NCBI GenBank assembly: GCA_036386515.1
Contig: DASVVO010000056.1
Coordinates: 16,756-80,755 of the forward strand
Reading direction: 5' to 3'
Length of the DNA: 64,000 bases
DNA from: JAIVJZ01 sp036386515
GTDB taxonomy: Bacteria > Acidobacteriota > Blastocatellia > Pyrinomonadales > Pyrinomonadaceae
Below, one piece after another: positions 35,583 through 46,243 of the stretch. The notes beneath the pieces were generated by a model. That model had not been told where the DNA came from and made no database searches. It was given only the letters and a program-made list of their open reading frames with translations. How positions within the stretch are numbered: the first letter of the stretch is position 1; every line of letters starts with the position of its first letter. Position numbers and translations under genes: made by a program.

Positions 35583-36849
35583 ACCAGACTTTTCCGAAAA
35601 TGGGGCAGGTGGCGGCCGGGCAGGCCGGGCTGACGACGCGCAGCGTGACGGCCTGCACGCCCGGCGCGGTCGTGAAATCGAGCGCGACCGCTTGCCAGTC
35701 GCTCGTGCCGATGGCGAGCGGCTGCGAAGCGGCGAGCACGCGCTCGGGCTGCGCCGCGTCCACGATCTCGGTCACGAGCGTCGCCACGCCCTTCACCTCT
35801 TCCGTCCGCACGTAATAGGCGAGCCGGTAGCGCGTCTGCGGTTCGACGGTCACGAGTTGCGAGATGTTTCTGAAGTTGAGCGTGTTCGGGGCATTGAAGG
35901 CCAGGCGCAGGCTGCGCGCGCCTTCCTGCGGGGCGCGCTCGTCGAGTCCCATCTGCACGCCCGCGAGCGGCACGACCTGCCACTCGAAAGGGTTCTTCCC
36001 CGGCGCGCCCACCGCCGCTTCAAACCCGCCGTTCGCGAGCCGTTCCGGGGCGGCCTCCGTCGGCGTGCCCTCGATGGCGAAGAGTTCCCGGTGCATCGTG
36101 AGTACGTCGTGAAAGCGTTTCGCCTCGAAGAAACGGAGCAACAACTTTTCGCCCTTCGCGCTGAGCAGCTTGCGCTGCGAGGCGTCGAAGCCTTCCCACA
36201 ACTGCCGCGCGTCGTCCAACCGTTTCAGCTTGATCAGATGTTCCATCAATTGCCCGCGCGCACGCGCCGAGCTGCCCACCACCGCCAGCACCGCGGGCAC
36301 GTCCGCGTTGTGAAAACGCCAGGACAGTTCGACCACTTGCGGCAGGAATTTTTCGGGACTCACCTCGCCCGCGCGGCGCAACTCCGCGAACGCCTCTTCG
36401 GTGCGCCCTTGCCGGAGCAGCAAGTTGCCGAGATACCAGCGCGGGTCTGGATAGTTGGGCGCGAGTTCGACGGCGCGGCGCAGAGCCGCTTCGCTCCCGC
36501 GCGTGTCGCCGATGAGTCCGCGCACGCGTCCCAACTCCATGAACAGACGGAAGTCGTGCGGCGACAGGCGCGCCGCCTCTTCGTAACGCCGCGCCGCCTC
36601 CGGCAACTCTTCCGGCAGAAAACTCCGCTCGCGCAGGCGTGCGATGGTGAAGTGCGCCTGCGGGTCGTCGGGCGCGAGCCGCGCCGCCGCCTGCGCCCCG
36701 TCGATGTCCGGCAGCCACTCCGCCATCGTGTTCCCGATGCACCAGCGCAGCCCGAACCACGCCCCCAACAACACCAACGCCACCGGCACGAGCAACAACA
36801 CGCGCCCCCACCCGGCGCGAAGCTCGATGGTCTTGATCTGGTCTTTCAT
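35509..36849 (-). CDS. Membrane-anchored TPR protein with C-terminal carbohydrate-binding-like domain
   Basis: 446 residues. One N-terminal transmembrane helix (VLLLVPVALVLLGAWFGL) is followed by several TPR-like helix pairs at about 60-165 (DPQAHFTIARLRE, DFRLFMELGRVRG, YPDPRWYLGNLLL). After about residue 270 a beta-rich region (NGGFEAAVGAPGKNPFEWQV, then LANTLNFRNISQL-like strands) resembles a CBM-type jelly roll. It could scaffold EPS assembly proteins at the periplasmic face. An element of 7-bp repeats starts 5 bases upstream of its ATG, so the ribosome-binding region lies within the repeat. Confidence 0.78.
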   Translation of the reverse strand: MKDQIKTIELRAGWGRVLLLVPVALVLLGAWFGLRWCIGNTMAEWLPDIDGAQAAARLAPDDPQAHFTIARLRERSFLPEELPEAARRYEEAARLSPHDFRLFMELGRVRGLIGDTRGSEAALRRAVELAPNYPDPRWYLGNLLLRQGRTEEAFAELRRAGEVSPEKFLPQVVELSWRFHNADVPAVLAVVGSSARARGQLMEHLIKLKRLDDARQLWEGFDASQRKLLSAKGEKLLLRFFEAKRFHDVLTMHRELFAIEGTPTEAAPERLANGGFEAAVGAPGKNPFEWQVVPLAGVQMGLDERAPQEGARSLRLAFNAPNTLNFRNISQLVTVEPQTRYRLAYYVRTEEVKGVATLVTEIVDAAQPERVLAASQPLAIGTSDWQAVALDFTTAPGVQAVTLRVVSPACPAATCPIFGKVWYDNFNLQRLGGGGANTNGRNAGRT

Positions 36850-36854
36850 AAGCG

Positions 36855-36951
36855 AGAGGTCAGAGGTCAGAGTTCAGAGGTTAGAGATTAGAGGTTAGTG
36901 AAGACGAGTTTTTGTTTTAACTGATCTCTGACCTCTGACCTCTGACCTCTG
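36855..36951. repeat. Heptameric inverted-arm element C
   Basis: Left arm: six in-phase 7-mers AGAGGTC, AGAGGTC, AGAGTTC, AGAGGTT, AGAGATT, AGAGGTT (36855-36896). Right arm: CTCTGAC three times plus CTCTG (36926-36951), the reverse complement of the same unit. The spacer of about 29 bases is T-rich. It fills the gap between the stop of the WecA-type fusion gene (36958) and the ATG of the TPR gene (36849). Confidence 0.93.
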
Positions 36952-36957
36952 CCCGGT

Positions 36958-38760
<1,803 letters not shown>

Positions 38761-38832
38761 GAGCAACTGCCGGTTGATGCTATTTGAAGTCAACCGAAAA
38801 ACTATTCGATGTGACGAGAGAAATCAAGCGGC

Positions 38833-38923
38833 GAGCCGTCAATCGTGAATCGTCAGCCGTGAACGCAAAGACCCTGTTTTATCTATTCACGATCCACGAT
38901 TGGCGATTCACGATTGACGGCTC
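38833..38923. repeat. Heptameric inverted-arm element D
   Basis: A 20-bp perfect inverted pair, GAGCCGTCAATCGTGAATCG at 38833-38852 against 38904-38923. Left arm 7-mers: CGTCAAT, CGTGAAT, CGTCAGC, CGTGAAC (38837-38864). Right arm: ATTCACG, ATCCACG, ATTGGCG, ATTCACG, ATTGACG (38885-38919). The right arm includes the last codons and the TGA of the epimerase gene (38908-38910). Confidence 0.93.
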
Positions 38924-39885
38924 TCCTGCCCGCTGTGGTGCGCGATCACTTTTTGGAGGATGCCGTCGAGTTTTTCGGTCGGGTGAAAGCCCGTGAGCGC
39001 GCTCACCTTCGAGATGTCGGGGACGCGGCGCGGCATGTCCTCGAAGCCCTCTTCGTAGGCTTCGTCGTAGGGCATGAAGACGATCTCGGAGGTTGACCCG
39101 GTCAGTTCCTTCACGCGCCCGGCGACTTCGAGAATGGAGACCTCTTCGTTCGAGCCGATGTTGAAAACCTGCCCCACCGCCTCGGGCGCATCCATCAACT
39201 TCATCAGCGCGCCCACCACATCGCCGACGTAGCCGAAGCAGCGCGTCTGCTGGCCGTTGCCGTAGACCGTGATCGGGCGACCGGCGAGAGCCTGCCTGAC
39301 GAACGTGGGGATGACCATGCCGTACTGCCCCGTCTGCCTCGGCCCCACGGTGTTGAAGAGACGGACGACGACCGTCGGCAGTTTCTTCTCGCGCCAGTAG
39401 GCGAGGGCGAGAAACTCGTCGATGGCCTTCGAGCAGGCGTAGCTCCAACGCCCCTTGGTCGTCGCGCCCATCACGAGGTTGCCGTCTTCGCGGAAAGGAA
39501 CTTCCGCGCTCAGGCCGTAGACCTCCGAGGTCGAGGCGATGAGCACCTTCTTCTTCTTCTTGTTGGCGAGACTCAGGATCACTTCCGTCCCGCGCACGTT
39601 CGTCTCGATGGTTCTGACCGGGCTTTCGACGATCAGCTTCACGCCGACGGCTGCGGCCAGATGAAAGATCACGTCGCACTGATCGACCAGTTCGGCGCAG
39701 ACGGGCACGTTATGCACGCTGTCAATCGTGTAATGAAAACGCGGGTGCGTCTTTAAGTGCGCGATGTTCTCGAAGCTGCCCGTCGAGAGATCGTCAACCA
39801 CGTAGACTTCGTCGCCGCGTTCCAGATAAGCGTCCGAGAGATGCGACCCGATGAAGCCCGCCCCGCCCGTTATTAAAACTCGCAA
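38908..39885 (-). CDS. NAD-dependent nucleotide-sugar epimerase/dehydratase (extended SDR)
   Basis: 325 residues. The Rossmann motif GGAGFIGSHLSD is at the N-terminus. ASTSEVYG and WSYACSKAIDEFLAL (YxxxK) supply the SDR catalytic residues, and VVRLFNTVGPRQTGQYGMVI is substrate-binding. The overall pattern is like UDP-glucose 4-epimerase/UDP-glucuronate decarboxylase-type SDRs; the exact reaction is not decided. Start codon TTG at 39885 with AAAGGAG 8 bases upstream, inside the end of the preceding GT4 gene. The C-terminal ESRQS and stop are encoded by heptameric element D. Confidence 0.9.
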   Translation of the reverse strand: MRVLITGGAGFIGSHLSDAYLERGDEVYVVDDLSTGSFENIAHLKTHPRFHYTIDSVHNVPVCAELVDQCDVIFHLAAAVGVKLIVESPVRTIETNVRGTEVILSLANKKKKKVLIASTSEVYGLSAEVPFREDGNLVMGATTKGRWSYACSKAIDEFLALAYWREKKLPTVVVRLFNTVGPRQTGQYGMVIPTFVRQALAGRPITVYGNGQQTRCFGYVGDVVGALMKLMDAPEAVGQVFNIGSNEEVSILEVAGRVKELTGSTSEIVFMPYDEAYEEGFEDMPRRVPDISKVSALTGFHPTEKLDGILQKVIAHHSGQESRQS

Positions 39886-39888
39886 ATG

Positions 39889-41241
39889 TCAGTCTCCTTT
39901 CACGCGCGCCGACCCGACCGACGGCACGCTCCCCTGCTGTTGCGACATGACCGCCGCCACCGAAGGCGACGGTGATAGTTCGCTATAAAGATTGAGCACA
40001 TCCCGCACCAGACGCTCCTTGGAATAATGCTCCGCCACGAACGCCCGCCCGCGCTCGCCCAACTCCTGTCTGAACTCCTCGTTCCCGGCCAACTGCCGCA
40101 AGGCCTCGCAAAACGCCTCCGCGTCGTTCGCGCCGACGCGCACGCCGTGCTCGCAATAGACGTAGCCCGAGGCGGCGGCGGCCGGATTTGTTTTACTCTC
40201 CCCCGTCTCCGGCGACGCTGAGACGAACGGCTCTCCGAGCAGATCGACGACGCCGCCCACCGCCGTCGCCACGACGGGACGCGCGTTCGCCATCGCTTCG
40301 ATGAGCGTCAGCGGCGTGCCCTCGTTCAAGGATGTGAGCGCGACGATGTCGAGCGCGGCGTAGAAGTTTTCCGGGTCGGAGCGCGTGCCCGTAAAGGTCA
40401 CCCGCTCCGCGATGCCGAGCGCGCGCGCCTGCGCTTCGAGTTCGCCGCGCAGGTGCCCGTCGCCGATCACGACGAAGCGCACGCGCCGCGCCGCCGCATC
40501 CGCCTGACGCTTTAAAAACGTCTGCGCCACTTCGAGAAAAAACTTGTGGTTCTTGATCTCCGTCAGACGCCCGACGATGCCGACGAGCACTTCCTCCGCG
40601 CCCGCCCCGAAGACGGCGCGCGCCGCCGCCCGCCGCCCTCGCCAACCGGCGAACGCTTCCAGGTCGAGACCGAGCGGGATCACCCTGAACTGCGCGGCGC
40701 GCCCCACGCCGAACTGCCCGTGAATCTCCTGGAACTGCTGCTGGCTGATCGCCACGATCCTGTCCGTCGCCGTGCGCGCGAGCAGGCGTTCGATGGTCAG
40801 GAAGATGAGCGTCTTCAGCCGCCCGTAGTAACTGTGAAAGATGTGCCCGTGGTACGTATGCACGAAGCGGCACGCGCGCGGTCGCCCGACGAGCGCGCGC
40901 GGCGTCAGCCAGCGGTAACACAGCCCGGCGACGCGGCCGACCGTTCCGGCCTTCGCCGTGTGCGTGTGGACGATGTCCGGGCGCAGCCGCCGCAGCAGGC
41001 GATACAGTTTCCAGACCGCCAACGCATCCTTCGGCGACACCTCGCGGCTCATCTCCGGCAACAGGATGGGCACGACCCCCAGCCCGGCCGCGAAATAACT
41101 CATGTCGTCTTCGCCCGGCGGCACCGTTCCCGCGATCAACTCCGACTCGATGCCGAAACGCCGCGTCGCGGCCGTCAGCCACGCCACATGCTTGGCCGGG
41201 CCGCCGACGTTCAAACGCGCGATGATGCGAACAACTTTCAT
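39889..41241 (-). CDS. GT4 family glycosyltransferase
   Basis: 450 residues, GT-B fold. The N-terminus KVVRIIARLNVGGPAKHVA is the GT4 acceptor loop. The C-terminal half has FVVIGDGHLRGELEAQARAL and SLNEGTPLTLIEAMANARPV with the E-x7-E motif. A Ser/Pro-rich C-terminus is less conserved. It probably adds one sugar to the lipid-linked repeat unit. The stop codon is three bases before the TTG of the epimerase, and the ribosome-binding site of that gene lies within its last codons. The upstream start region is bounded by heptameric element E. Confidence 0.92.
   Translation of the reverse strand: MKVVRIIARLNVGGPAKHVAWLTAATRRFGIESELIAGTVPPGEDDMSYFAAGLGVVPILLPEMSREVSPKDALAVWKLYRLLRRLRPDIVHTHTAKAGTVGRVAGLCYRWLTPRALVGRPRACRFVHTYHGHIFHSYYGRLKTLIFLTIERLLARTATDRIVAISQQQFQEIHGQFGVGRAAQFRVIPLGLDLEAFAGWRGRRAAARAVFGAGAEEVLVGIVGRLTEIKNHKFFLEVAQTFLKRQADAAARRVRFVVIGDGHLRGELEAQARALGIAERVTFTGTRSDPENFYAALDIVALTSLNEGTPLTLIEAMANARPVVATAVGGVVDLLGEPFVSASPETGESKTNPAAAASGYVYCEHGVRVGANDAEAFCEALRQLAGNEEFRQELGERGRAFVAEHYSKERLVRDVLNLYSELSPSPSVAAVMSQQQGSVPSVGSARVKGD
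39894..39900 (-). promoter_or_regulatory. Ribosome-binding site for TTG-started epimerase
   Basis: AAAGGAG on the minus strand, 8 bases before the TTG at 39885, within the last codons of the upstream GT4 gene. It supports the unusual start. Confidence 0.8.
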
Positions 41242-41248
41242 AAAGCAG

Positions 41249-41327
41249 GAGACAGAATACAGAATTCAGGAGTCAGAAGAAAATCAGCCTGCTTTCATTC
41301 TGACTCCTGAATTCTGCGTTCTGTTTT
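41249..41327. repeat. Heptameric inverted-arm element E
   Basis: Left arm: GAGACAG, AATACAG, AATTCAG, GAGTCAG (41249-41276). Right arm: CTGACTC, CTGAATT, CTGCGTT, CTGTTTT (41300-41327). AATTCAGGAGTCAGAA (41263-41278) pairs perfectly with 41298-41313. It lies 7 bases from the ATG of the GT4 gene and 4 bases from the stop of the RmlC-like gene. Confidence 0.92.
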
Positions 41328-41331
41328 CCGA

Positions 41332-41850
41332 CTAATCTTCCATCCGGTAAATCGTCGCCGGGTCGTCCTCGTGCCTGATCTCGTCGATCTCTTCTTTTTT
41401 GCCCGCGCCCATGTAGAGGCGGTTGGGGCAGTTGATGACGATGCCGGAAACGCTCCCGACGTTGCGGTAGGCGTGAACGACGCCTTTGGGCACGAGCACG
41501 GCCTTCGGGTTGTCCGCGCCGACGTAGAGCGTCATCACGTGGTTGTAGGTTTCCGAATCCGCACGGTTGTCCCAGAGCCGCAGCTTGAAATTCGAGGGGC
41601 CGATGAAGACGAAAAAGTCGGCCTGCGCGACGTGCTCGTGCGGCCCGCGCTGCACGGCCGGTTCGGTCGAGGAGATGTAGCACATCGCCGGGTAATACTC
41701 CGCCTCCAATTCGTCGTGGCGGAACAACTCTGCGAGCCAGCCGCGCTCGTCCACAAACTTGCCGACGGCACGCACCACGACATCGCGTATCTGACCGCGC
41801 TTAAATTGCGCGGCGGCGGCGGGCGGCTCGCGCTCAGGCATGGTTTGCAT
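41332..41850 (-). CDS. RmlC-like dTDP-sugar 3,5-epimerase family protein
   Basis: 172 residues, cupin fold. FVDERGWLAELFRHDEL and EPAVQRGPHEHVAQADFFVF match the dTDP-4-dehydrorhamnose 3,5-epimerase family; the latter holds the active-site His of the RGxH motif. VVHAYRNVGS follows. Whether it works on dTDP-4-keto-rhamnose or another NDP-keto sugar is not decided; RmlB and RmlD are not in this window. ATG at 41850 with GGAG 7 bases upstream; it overlaps the preceding nucleotidyltransferase gene by 17 bases, so the two are coupled. Confidence 0.88.
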   Translation of the reverse strand: MQTMPEREPPAAAAQFKRGQIRDVVVRAVGKFVDERGWLAELFRHDELEAEYYPAMCYISSTEPAVQRGPHEHVAQADFFVFIGPSNFKLRLWDNRADSETYNHVMTLYVGADNPKAVLVPKGVVHAYRNVGSVSGIVINCPNRLYMGAGKKEEIDEIRHEDDPATIYRMED

Positions 41851-42586
41851 TGACTGACTCCATCTTGTTTGCGCCCGTCTGGGCGACGAGTGTGCCGGCG
41901 TGCAGCAGGCTCTCGAAGGTGCCCGCGTCCGTCCACCAGCCTTTGAGTTCGTTCCAAGTCATCTCGCCGCGCTCGATGTAGGCGTTGTTCACGTCGGTGA
42001 TCTCAAGTTCGCCGCGCTCGGAGGGCTTGAGCGTCTTGATGATCTCGAAGACCTCGGCATCGTACATGTAGACGCCGATCACGGCGTAGTCGGACTTCGG
42101 CGCGCGCGGCTTCTCCTCGATACGCACGACGCGCGAGCCTTCGAGTTCGGGCACGCCGAAACGCTGCGGGTCGGAGACTTGCTTGAGGAGTATCTTCGCG
42201 CCGCCGCCCTGATGCCGGTAGGCGCGCACGGCCTGACAGATGTTGCGCTCGATGATGTTGTCGCCGAGCACGATGCAGACGGGCGCGCCGTCGGCGAAGT
42301 CTTCGCACAGCGAGAGCGCGGCCGCGATGCCGCCCTCGCCTTCCTGATAGGTGTAGTTGAGATGCTTGAGGCCGAAGGCCTTCCCGTTCTTCAAGAGCTT
42401 CAGGAAATCCCCGGCCGAGTTGCCGCCCGTCACGATCATGATGTCCCTGATCCCGGCGTTCACCAAAGTCTGAATCGGGTAATAGACCATCGGCTGATTA
42501 TAAACCGGCAGCAAGTGCTTATTCGTCACCGCCGTCAGCGGCAGCAGACGCGAGCCGAGTCCCCCGGCCAGTACGATTCCTTTCAC
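41834..42586 (-). CDS. RmlA-like sugar-1-phosphate nucleotidyltransferase
   Basis: 250 residues. KGIVLAGGLGSRLLPLT is the nucleotide-binding signature; TNKHLLPVYNQPMVYYPIQT, VLGDNI and VIRIEEKPRAPKSDYAVIG-type motifs are those of glucose-1-phosphate thymidylyltransferases. It would make dTDP-glucose (or a related NDP-sugar). It is shorter than classic RmlA (about 290), which fits the short RmlA branch in EPS clusters. Start codon GTG at 42586 with AAGGAG 7 bases upstream. The next gene is the RmlC-like enzyme, with a 17-base overlap. Confidence 0.9.
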   Translation of the reverse strand: MKGIVLAGGLGSRLLPLTAVTNKHLLPVYNQPMVYYPIQTLVNAGIRDIMIVTGGNSAGDFLKLLKNGKAFGLKHLNYTYQEGEGGIAAALSLCEDFADGAPVCIVLGDNIIERNICQAVRAYRHQGGGAKILLKQVSDPQRFGVPELEGSRVVRIEEKPRAPKSDYAVIGVYMYDAEVFEIIKTLKPSERGELEITDVNNAYIERGEMTWNELKGWWTDAGTFESLLHAGTLVAQTGANKMESVNANHA

Positions 42587-42614
42587 GATTACGCTCCTTA
42601 ACGAATGCGAATTT

Positions 42615-42697
42615 GTCAGTGGTCAGTTGTCAGTGGTCAGTTGTTCGGTTGAATCTTTAGTAACTAACCCATGAATCACATGCAACTGACCACTGAC
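42615..42697. repeat. Heptameric inverted-arm element F
   Basis: Left arm: GTCAGTG, GTCAGTT, GTCAGTG, GTCAGTT (42615-42642). Right arm CAACTGACCACTGAC (42683-42697) is its exact 15-base reverse complement. The spacer is about 40 bases. It lies between the stop of amidotransferase 3 (42708) and the GTG of the RmlA-like gene (42586). The unit is close to the 7-mer of array B at 33845-33900. Confidence 0.92.
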
Positions 42698-42707
42698 TAC
42701 TAACCAA

Positions 42708-44591
42708 TCAATCAATAAATCGCTCAAACCATAACTCAAGCATCAAGAGCGTCCACAACTGGTGGGCGTAGTCTCTCTCGCCGCGCGTGTGGAGTTCGAC
42801 CATGCGGGCGACGGCTTCGGGTTTGAAGAAGCCGCGTCCGAGAGCCTTTTCCGAGAGCAGCGTGTCGCGGAGGAATTTTTGCATCTCGCCGCGCAGCCAG
42901 TGGCCGATGGGGACGCCGAAGCCCATTTTGCGCCGCTGCAAATTCTCGGCCGGGAGCAGTTTCGCCAGCACGCGTTTGAGGAGATACTTCGTCGTCAAAC
43001 CGCGCAGTTTCAGATTCTCCGGCAAACTCGCGGCAAACTCTATCACGTGATGATCCAGAAACGGAGAACGCGCTTCGAGCGAGACGGCCATCGAAGCGAT
43101 GTCCACCTTGACGAGCAGGTCGTTCGGCAGGTAGGTCATCGTGTCGGCCAGGAGCGAGGCGTCCACCAGCCCCGCGCCGTTGGCGTGCGCGAACCACGGC
43201 GCGACGAAATCGGCGGCGTGGTGCGCCCTCATCTCGCGGCGGAAATCATCCGTATAGAGCGCGTCTTTGGCGGGCGTGTCGAGCACGCTGACCCAGCGCA
43301 TGTAGCGTTCGACGGTGGGGAGCGAGGCGGCGTCGAGAAAGCGTTTGAGGTCGCGGGCGCGGCTGCGGCGCGTCTCCGAAGTGGGATAGAGCGCGACGAG
43401 TTGCTTGATCAAGCCTTCGCGCAGGAGGCCGGGCACGCCGCGATATTTGCCCGCCAGTTTCATCGCGGCATAGCGTTCGTAACCGGCGAAACACTCGTCG
43501 CCGCCGTCGCCGTTCAAAGCGACGGTGACGTGGCGGCGCGTCTCGCGCGAAACGTAGTAGGTCGGGATCGCGGAGGAGTCGGCGTAAGGCTCGCCGTAGT
43601 GCTCGACGAGCGTGGGCAACACTTCCATCGCGTCGGGGCGGACGATGAACTCGTGGTGCTCCGCGCCGACGTGTTCGGCGACGCGGCGCGCGTGGTGTAG
43701 TTCGCTGAAATCCTGTTCCTCGAAGCCGATGGAGAAAGTCTTGACCGGCGTGGACGACACCTCGCTCATCAAGGCGACGACCGCCGACGAATCCACGCCG
43801 CCCGAGAGGAACGCGCCGAGCGGCACTTCCGACATCAAGCGCACGCGCACCGCATCGCGCAAAATCTCGACGGCGCGCTCGCCCGCCTCCTCTTCGTTCA
43901 TCCGCGTCTTCTGCGAAAAGTCGGGCTGCCAGTAACGCTCGGTCTTGATCTCGCCGTCGCGCGTGTAGCGCAGGGTGTGGCCGGGTTCGAGTTTGTGTAT
44001 GTCGCGGTAGGCGGTGAGCGGCGCGGGCACGCACATGAAAGTGAGGTAGTGATGAATGGCCTCGCGGTTGACCTCGCGGCCGACCTGCGGGTGCCGGAGC
44101 AGCGCGCTGAACTCCGAGCCGAAAACCAGCCCTTCACTCACGCGCGCGTAGAGCAGCGGCTTTTTGCCGACGCGGTCGCGCGCGAGCAACAACTCCTCGG
44201 TGCGTTCGTCCCAGACGGCGAAGGCGAACATGCCGCGCAGGTGCTTCGGGCACTCCGCGCCGTACTCGTCGTAGGCGTGGATGACGACCTCGGTATCGCA
44301 GTCGGTGTGAAACTCGTGGCCGAGTTGTTCGAGCCGGGCGCGCACTTCTTTGTAGTTGTAGATTTCGCCGTTGAAGACGATCCAGGCGGTGCGGTCGGCG
44401 TTGTGCATCGGCTGCTGGCCGCTCTTGAGGTCGATGATGGCGAGGCGGCGCATGGCGAGGCCGACGCCCGCGCCGTGATAAAAGCCGTCCTCGTCGGGGC
44501 CGCGATGGCGAATCGCCTCGCACATCCGCCCGAGCACAGCCTCGTCAACCGCGCCGCGCCTGCGATCCACAATTCCCACGATCCCGCACAT
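42708..44591 (-). CDS. asnB: Asparagine synthase-type amidotransferase 3
   Basis: 627 residues. Cys2 of MCGI is the glutaminase nucleophile, IVFNGEIYNYKEV and RHRGPDEDGF belong to that domain, and the ATP-binding loop SGGVDSS is at 263-269. It is closer in overall length and layout to amidotransferase 1 than to 2, and lacks the Ala-rich tail. Predicted to amidate an acid group on a sugar or related acceptor in this EPS locus. It starts 3 bases after the stop of the first GT-C-like gene (44595) and ends 10 bases before heptameric element F. Confidence 0.93.
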   Translation of the reverse strand: MCGIVGIVDRRRGAVDEAVLGRMCEAIRHRGPDEDGFYHGAGVGLAMRRLAIIDLKSGQQPMHNADRTAWIVFNGEIYNYKEVRARLEQLGHEFHTDCDTEVVIHAYDEYGAECPKHLRGMFAFAVWDERTEELLLARDRVGKKPLLYARVSEGLVFGSEFSALLRHPQVGREVNREAIHHYLTFMCVPAPLTAYRDIHKLEPGHTLRYTRDGEIKTERYWQPDFSQKTRMNEEEAGERAVEILRDAVRVRLMSEVPLGAFLSGGVDSSAVVALMSEVSSTPVKTFSIGFEEQDFSELHHARRVAEHVGAEHHEFIVRPDAMEVLPTLVEHYGEPYADSSAIPTYYVSRETRRHVTVALNGDGGDECFAGYERYAAMKLAGKYRGVPGLLREGLIKQLVALYPTSETRRSRARDLKRFLDAASLPTVERYMRWVSVLDTPAKDALYTDDFRREMRAHHAADFVAPWFAHANGAGLVDASLLADTMTYLPNDLLVKVDIASMAVSLEARSPFLDHHVIEFAASLPENLKLRGLTTKYLLKRVLAKLLPAENLQRRKMGFGVPIGHWLRGEMQKFLRDTLLSEKALGRGFFKPEAVARMVELHTRGERDYAHQLWTLLMLELWFERFID

Positions 44592-44594
44592 AAT

Positions 44595-46013
44595 TCAGTT
44601 GCCCTCCGCCACGCTCGTCACCTGCTTCACCACGCCCGTCGCCTCCTGCGGCTGCGGCGGCTGTCCCTCAACCTGCGTTTGCCGCCGCCGCCTGCCCATC
44701 ACCTCTTTGCGCGACGCGATGGCCTGGCGCGCGCGCTCCTCCCGACGCTCCTTCATCAGCACGAAGCCGACGGCGACGAAGATGAAATAGAAGATCAACA
44801 ACTGCGACCGCTGCCGGTAAGCCGTCCCCACGTTCCCCTGAAAAATCGAATACGCCAACGTCAACATCGTCGTGAACAGGATGATCGGCAAGGCTTGCCG
44901 CAGACGATACTTGAGCGTGAACCACCCGCCCAAGACCAGGAGCGGAAAGCTGCCCCACCACAACATCATCTCCGGCAACGTGATGCTCTGGCGCAAATTC
45001 GCCATCTGCCACGGAAAGGGCGCGAACAACAAGTACATCATGCCGAGCGGAATCACGCTCAACGCGCCCGACGTTGTCGATACGTCCACGTCTTGAGCGA
45101 ACCCGGACTGCGCCGACGAGGCCAAATCCTGACGACTTCGTTGCACCCGCTCCAGGTTGCCGTAATCTTCGAGCTGCACGCTCGCCTTGCGCAGCACGCC
45201 CAGGTAAGTGAACGCCAACCCGACGCAGATGACCATCATCAGTTGCCGGATGAAACTCTGCGCCGTCAATTGTCGCATGCCGATGACGAAGCCCGCGCCC
45301 ACCGACACGATCATGATGTAGAAGACGTAAAACCGCATGCTCAACAGGCCGAAGAGAGAGAACAGCATCACGGCCACGTATTTCATGCTGAACCGCTCGC
45401 CGAGCTTGAGCGTTGTGAGCGTCGTCAGCGTGAGCAGGAACACGATGGGAGCATCCTTGAGCGCCTGCGACGACCACAGGATGAGCGACGGGTAGAAGGC
45501 CACCAGGAGCGCGGCCACGCGCGCCACGCGCACGTTCTGAAAGATGCGCTGGGTGCAGATGTAGATGACGGGCGCGGTGGCCGCGCCCAAGACGGCGTTG
45601 AAGAGTTGGACGGCCAGCGAGTTGCGCCCGACGATGGCGTAGATGGTCGCAACCAGGTACGGCATGCCGAGGAAGTCCTGGATGTTGCCGCGCGTAAATT
45701 GCTTGTAATCCATCTGGCCTTGCCAGACGGTCAGGAGGGCATAGCCGTGCTGGTCGTAGGTCAGGGCGTCGCCGCCGAAAAAGCTTTGCAGGCCGAGGTA
45801 GTAAATCGTGGTTCCCAGCAGCACCCTGACCAGCAGCGCGCTGACGAACACCTGGAGCAAAAATTCCTTATCGAGATCGGTCTGCCTGATCAGGAAGCAG
45901 ACGATCACGGCGCAGACGGCGCACAGGAGCACGGCCGTCCCGCCATAGGTGGGGATCAGAAAGGGTATGCTGACGAAATAGAGGAACGATAAAGTGGCAA
46001 GAAGGCCGTTCAT
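44595..46013 (-). CDS. GT-C-like polytopic membrane protein, copy 1
   Basis: 472 residues, about 10-12 helices. SFFGGDALTYDQHGYALL in the first large loop resembles the Asp-containing loop of GT-C/GT39 lipid-sugar-dependent glycosyltransferases. QALKDAPIVFLLTLTTLTTL and LPEMMLWWGSFPLLVLGGW are later helices. The charged C-terminus (KERREERARQA, then Gln/Pro-rich) is cytoplasmic. It is a tandem paralogue of the gene at 46244-47653, and 330 bases of the two are nearly identical. Function is inferred only. ATG at 46013. Confidence 0.82.
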   Translation of the reverse strand: MNGLLATLSFLYFVSIPFLIPTYGGTAVLLCAVCAVIVCFLIRQTDLDKEFLLQVFVSALLVRVLLGTTIYYLGLQSFFGGDALTYDQHGYALLTVWQGQMDYKQFTRGNIQDFLGMPYLVATIYAIVGRNSLAVQLFNAVLGAATAPVIYICTQRIFQNVRVARVAALLVAFYPSLILWSSQALKDAPIVFLLTLTTLTTLKLGERFSMKYVAVMLFSLFGLLSMRFYVFYIMIVSVGAGFVIGMRQLTAQSFIRQLMMVICVGLAFTYLGVLRKASVQLEDYGNLERVQRSRQDLASSAQSGFAQDVDVSTTSGALSVIPLGMMYLLFAPFPWQMANLRQSITLPEMMLWWGSFPLLVLGGWFTLKYRLRQALPIILFTTMLTLAYSIFQGNVGTAYRQRSQLLIFYFIFVAVGFVLMKERREERARQAIASRKEVMGRRRRQTQVEGQPPQPQEATGVVKQVTSVAEGN

Positions 46014-46243
46014 GGTTTAACCAAACTACAGGGGGCGGCAAGGCTCTGTGTTCAAATTTGCCGGGAGCCGTGTGCCTCACGGTGTGCCGGAAGGGCGTCC
46101 GGTGCGAGGCGTGCGCGCACGCACGCGTCGGAGTCGTAGTGCGGGATTAAAGCCTCGCGGTAAAAATCCTCGTGCGTCGAATATCAAACGCGCCTCGCTC
46201 CCGATGGCGGCGACAGCGGCCGGGAGCGTCCCGGCGAGTAAAC

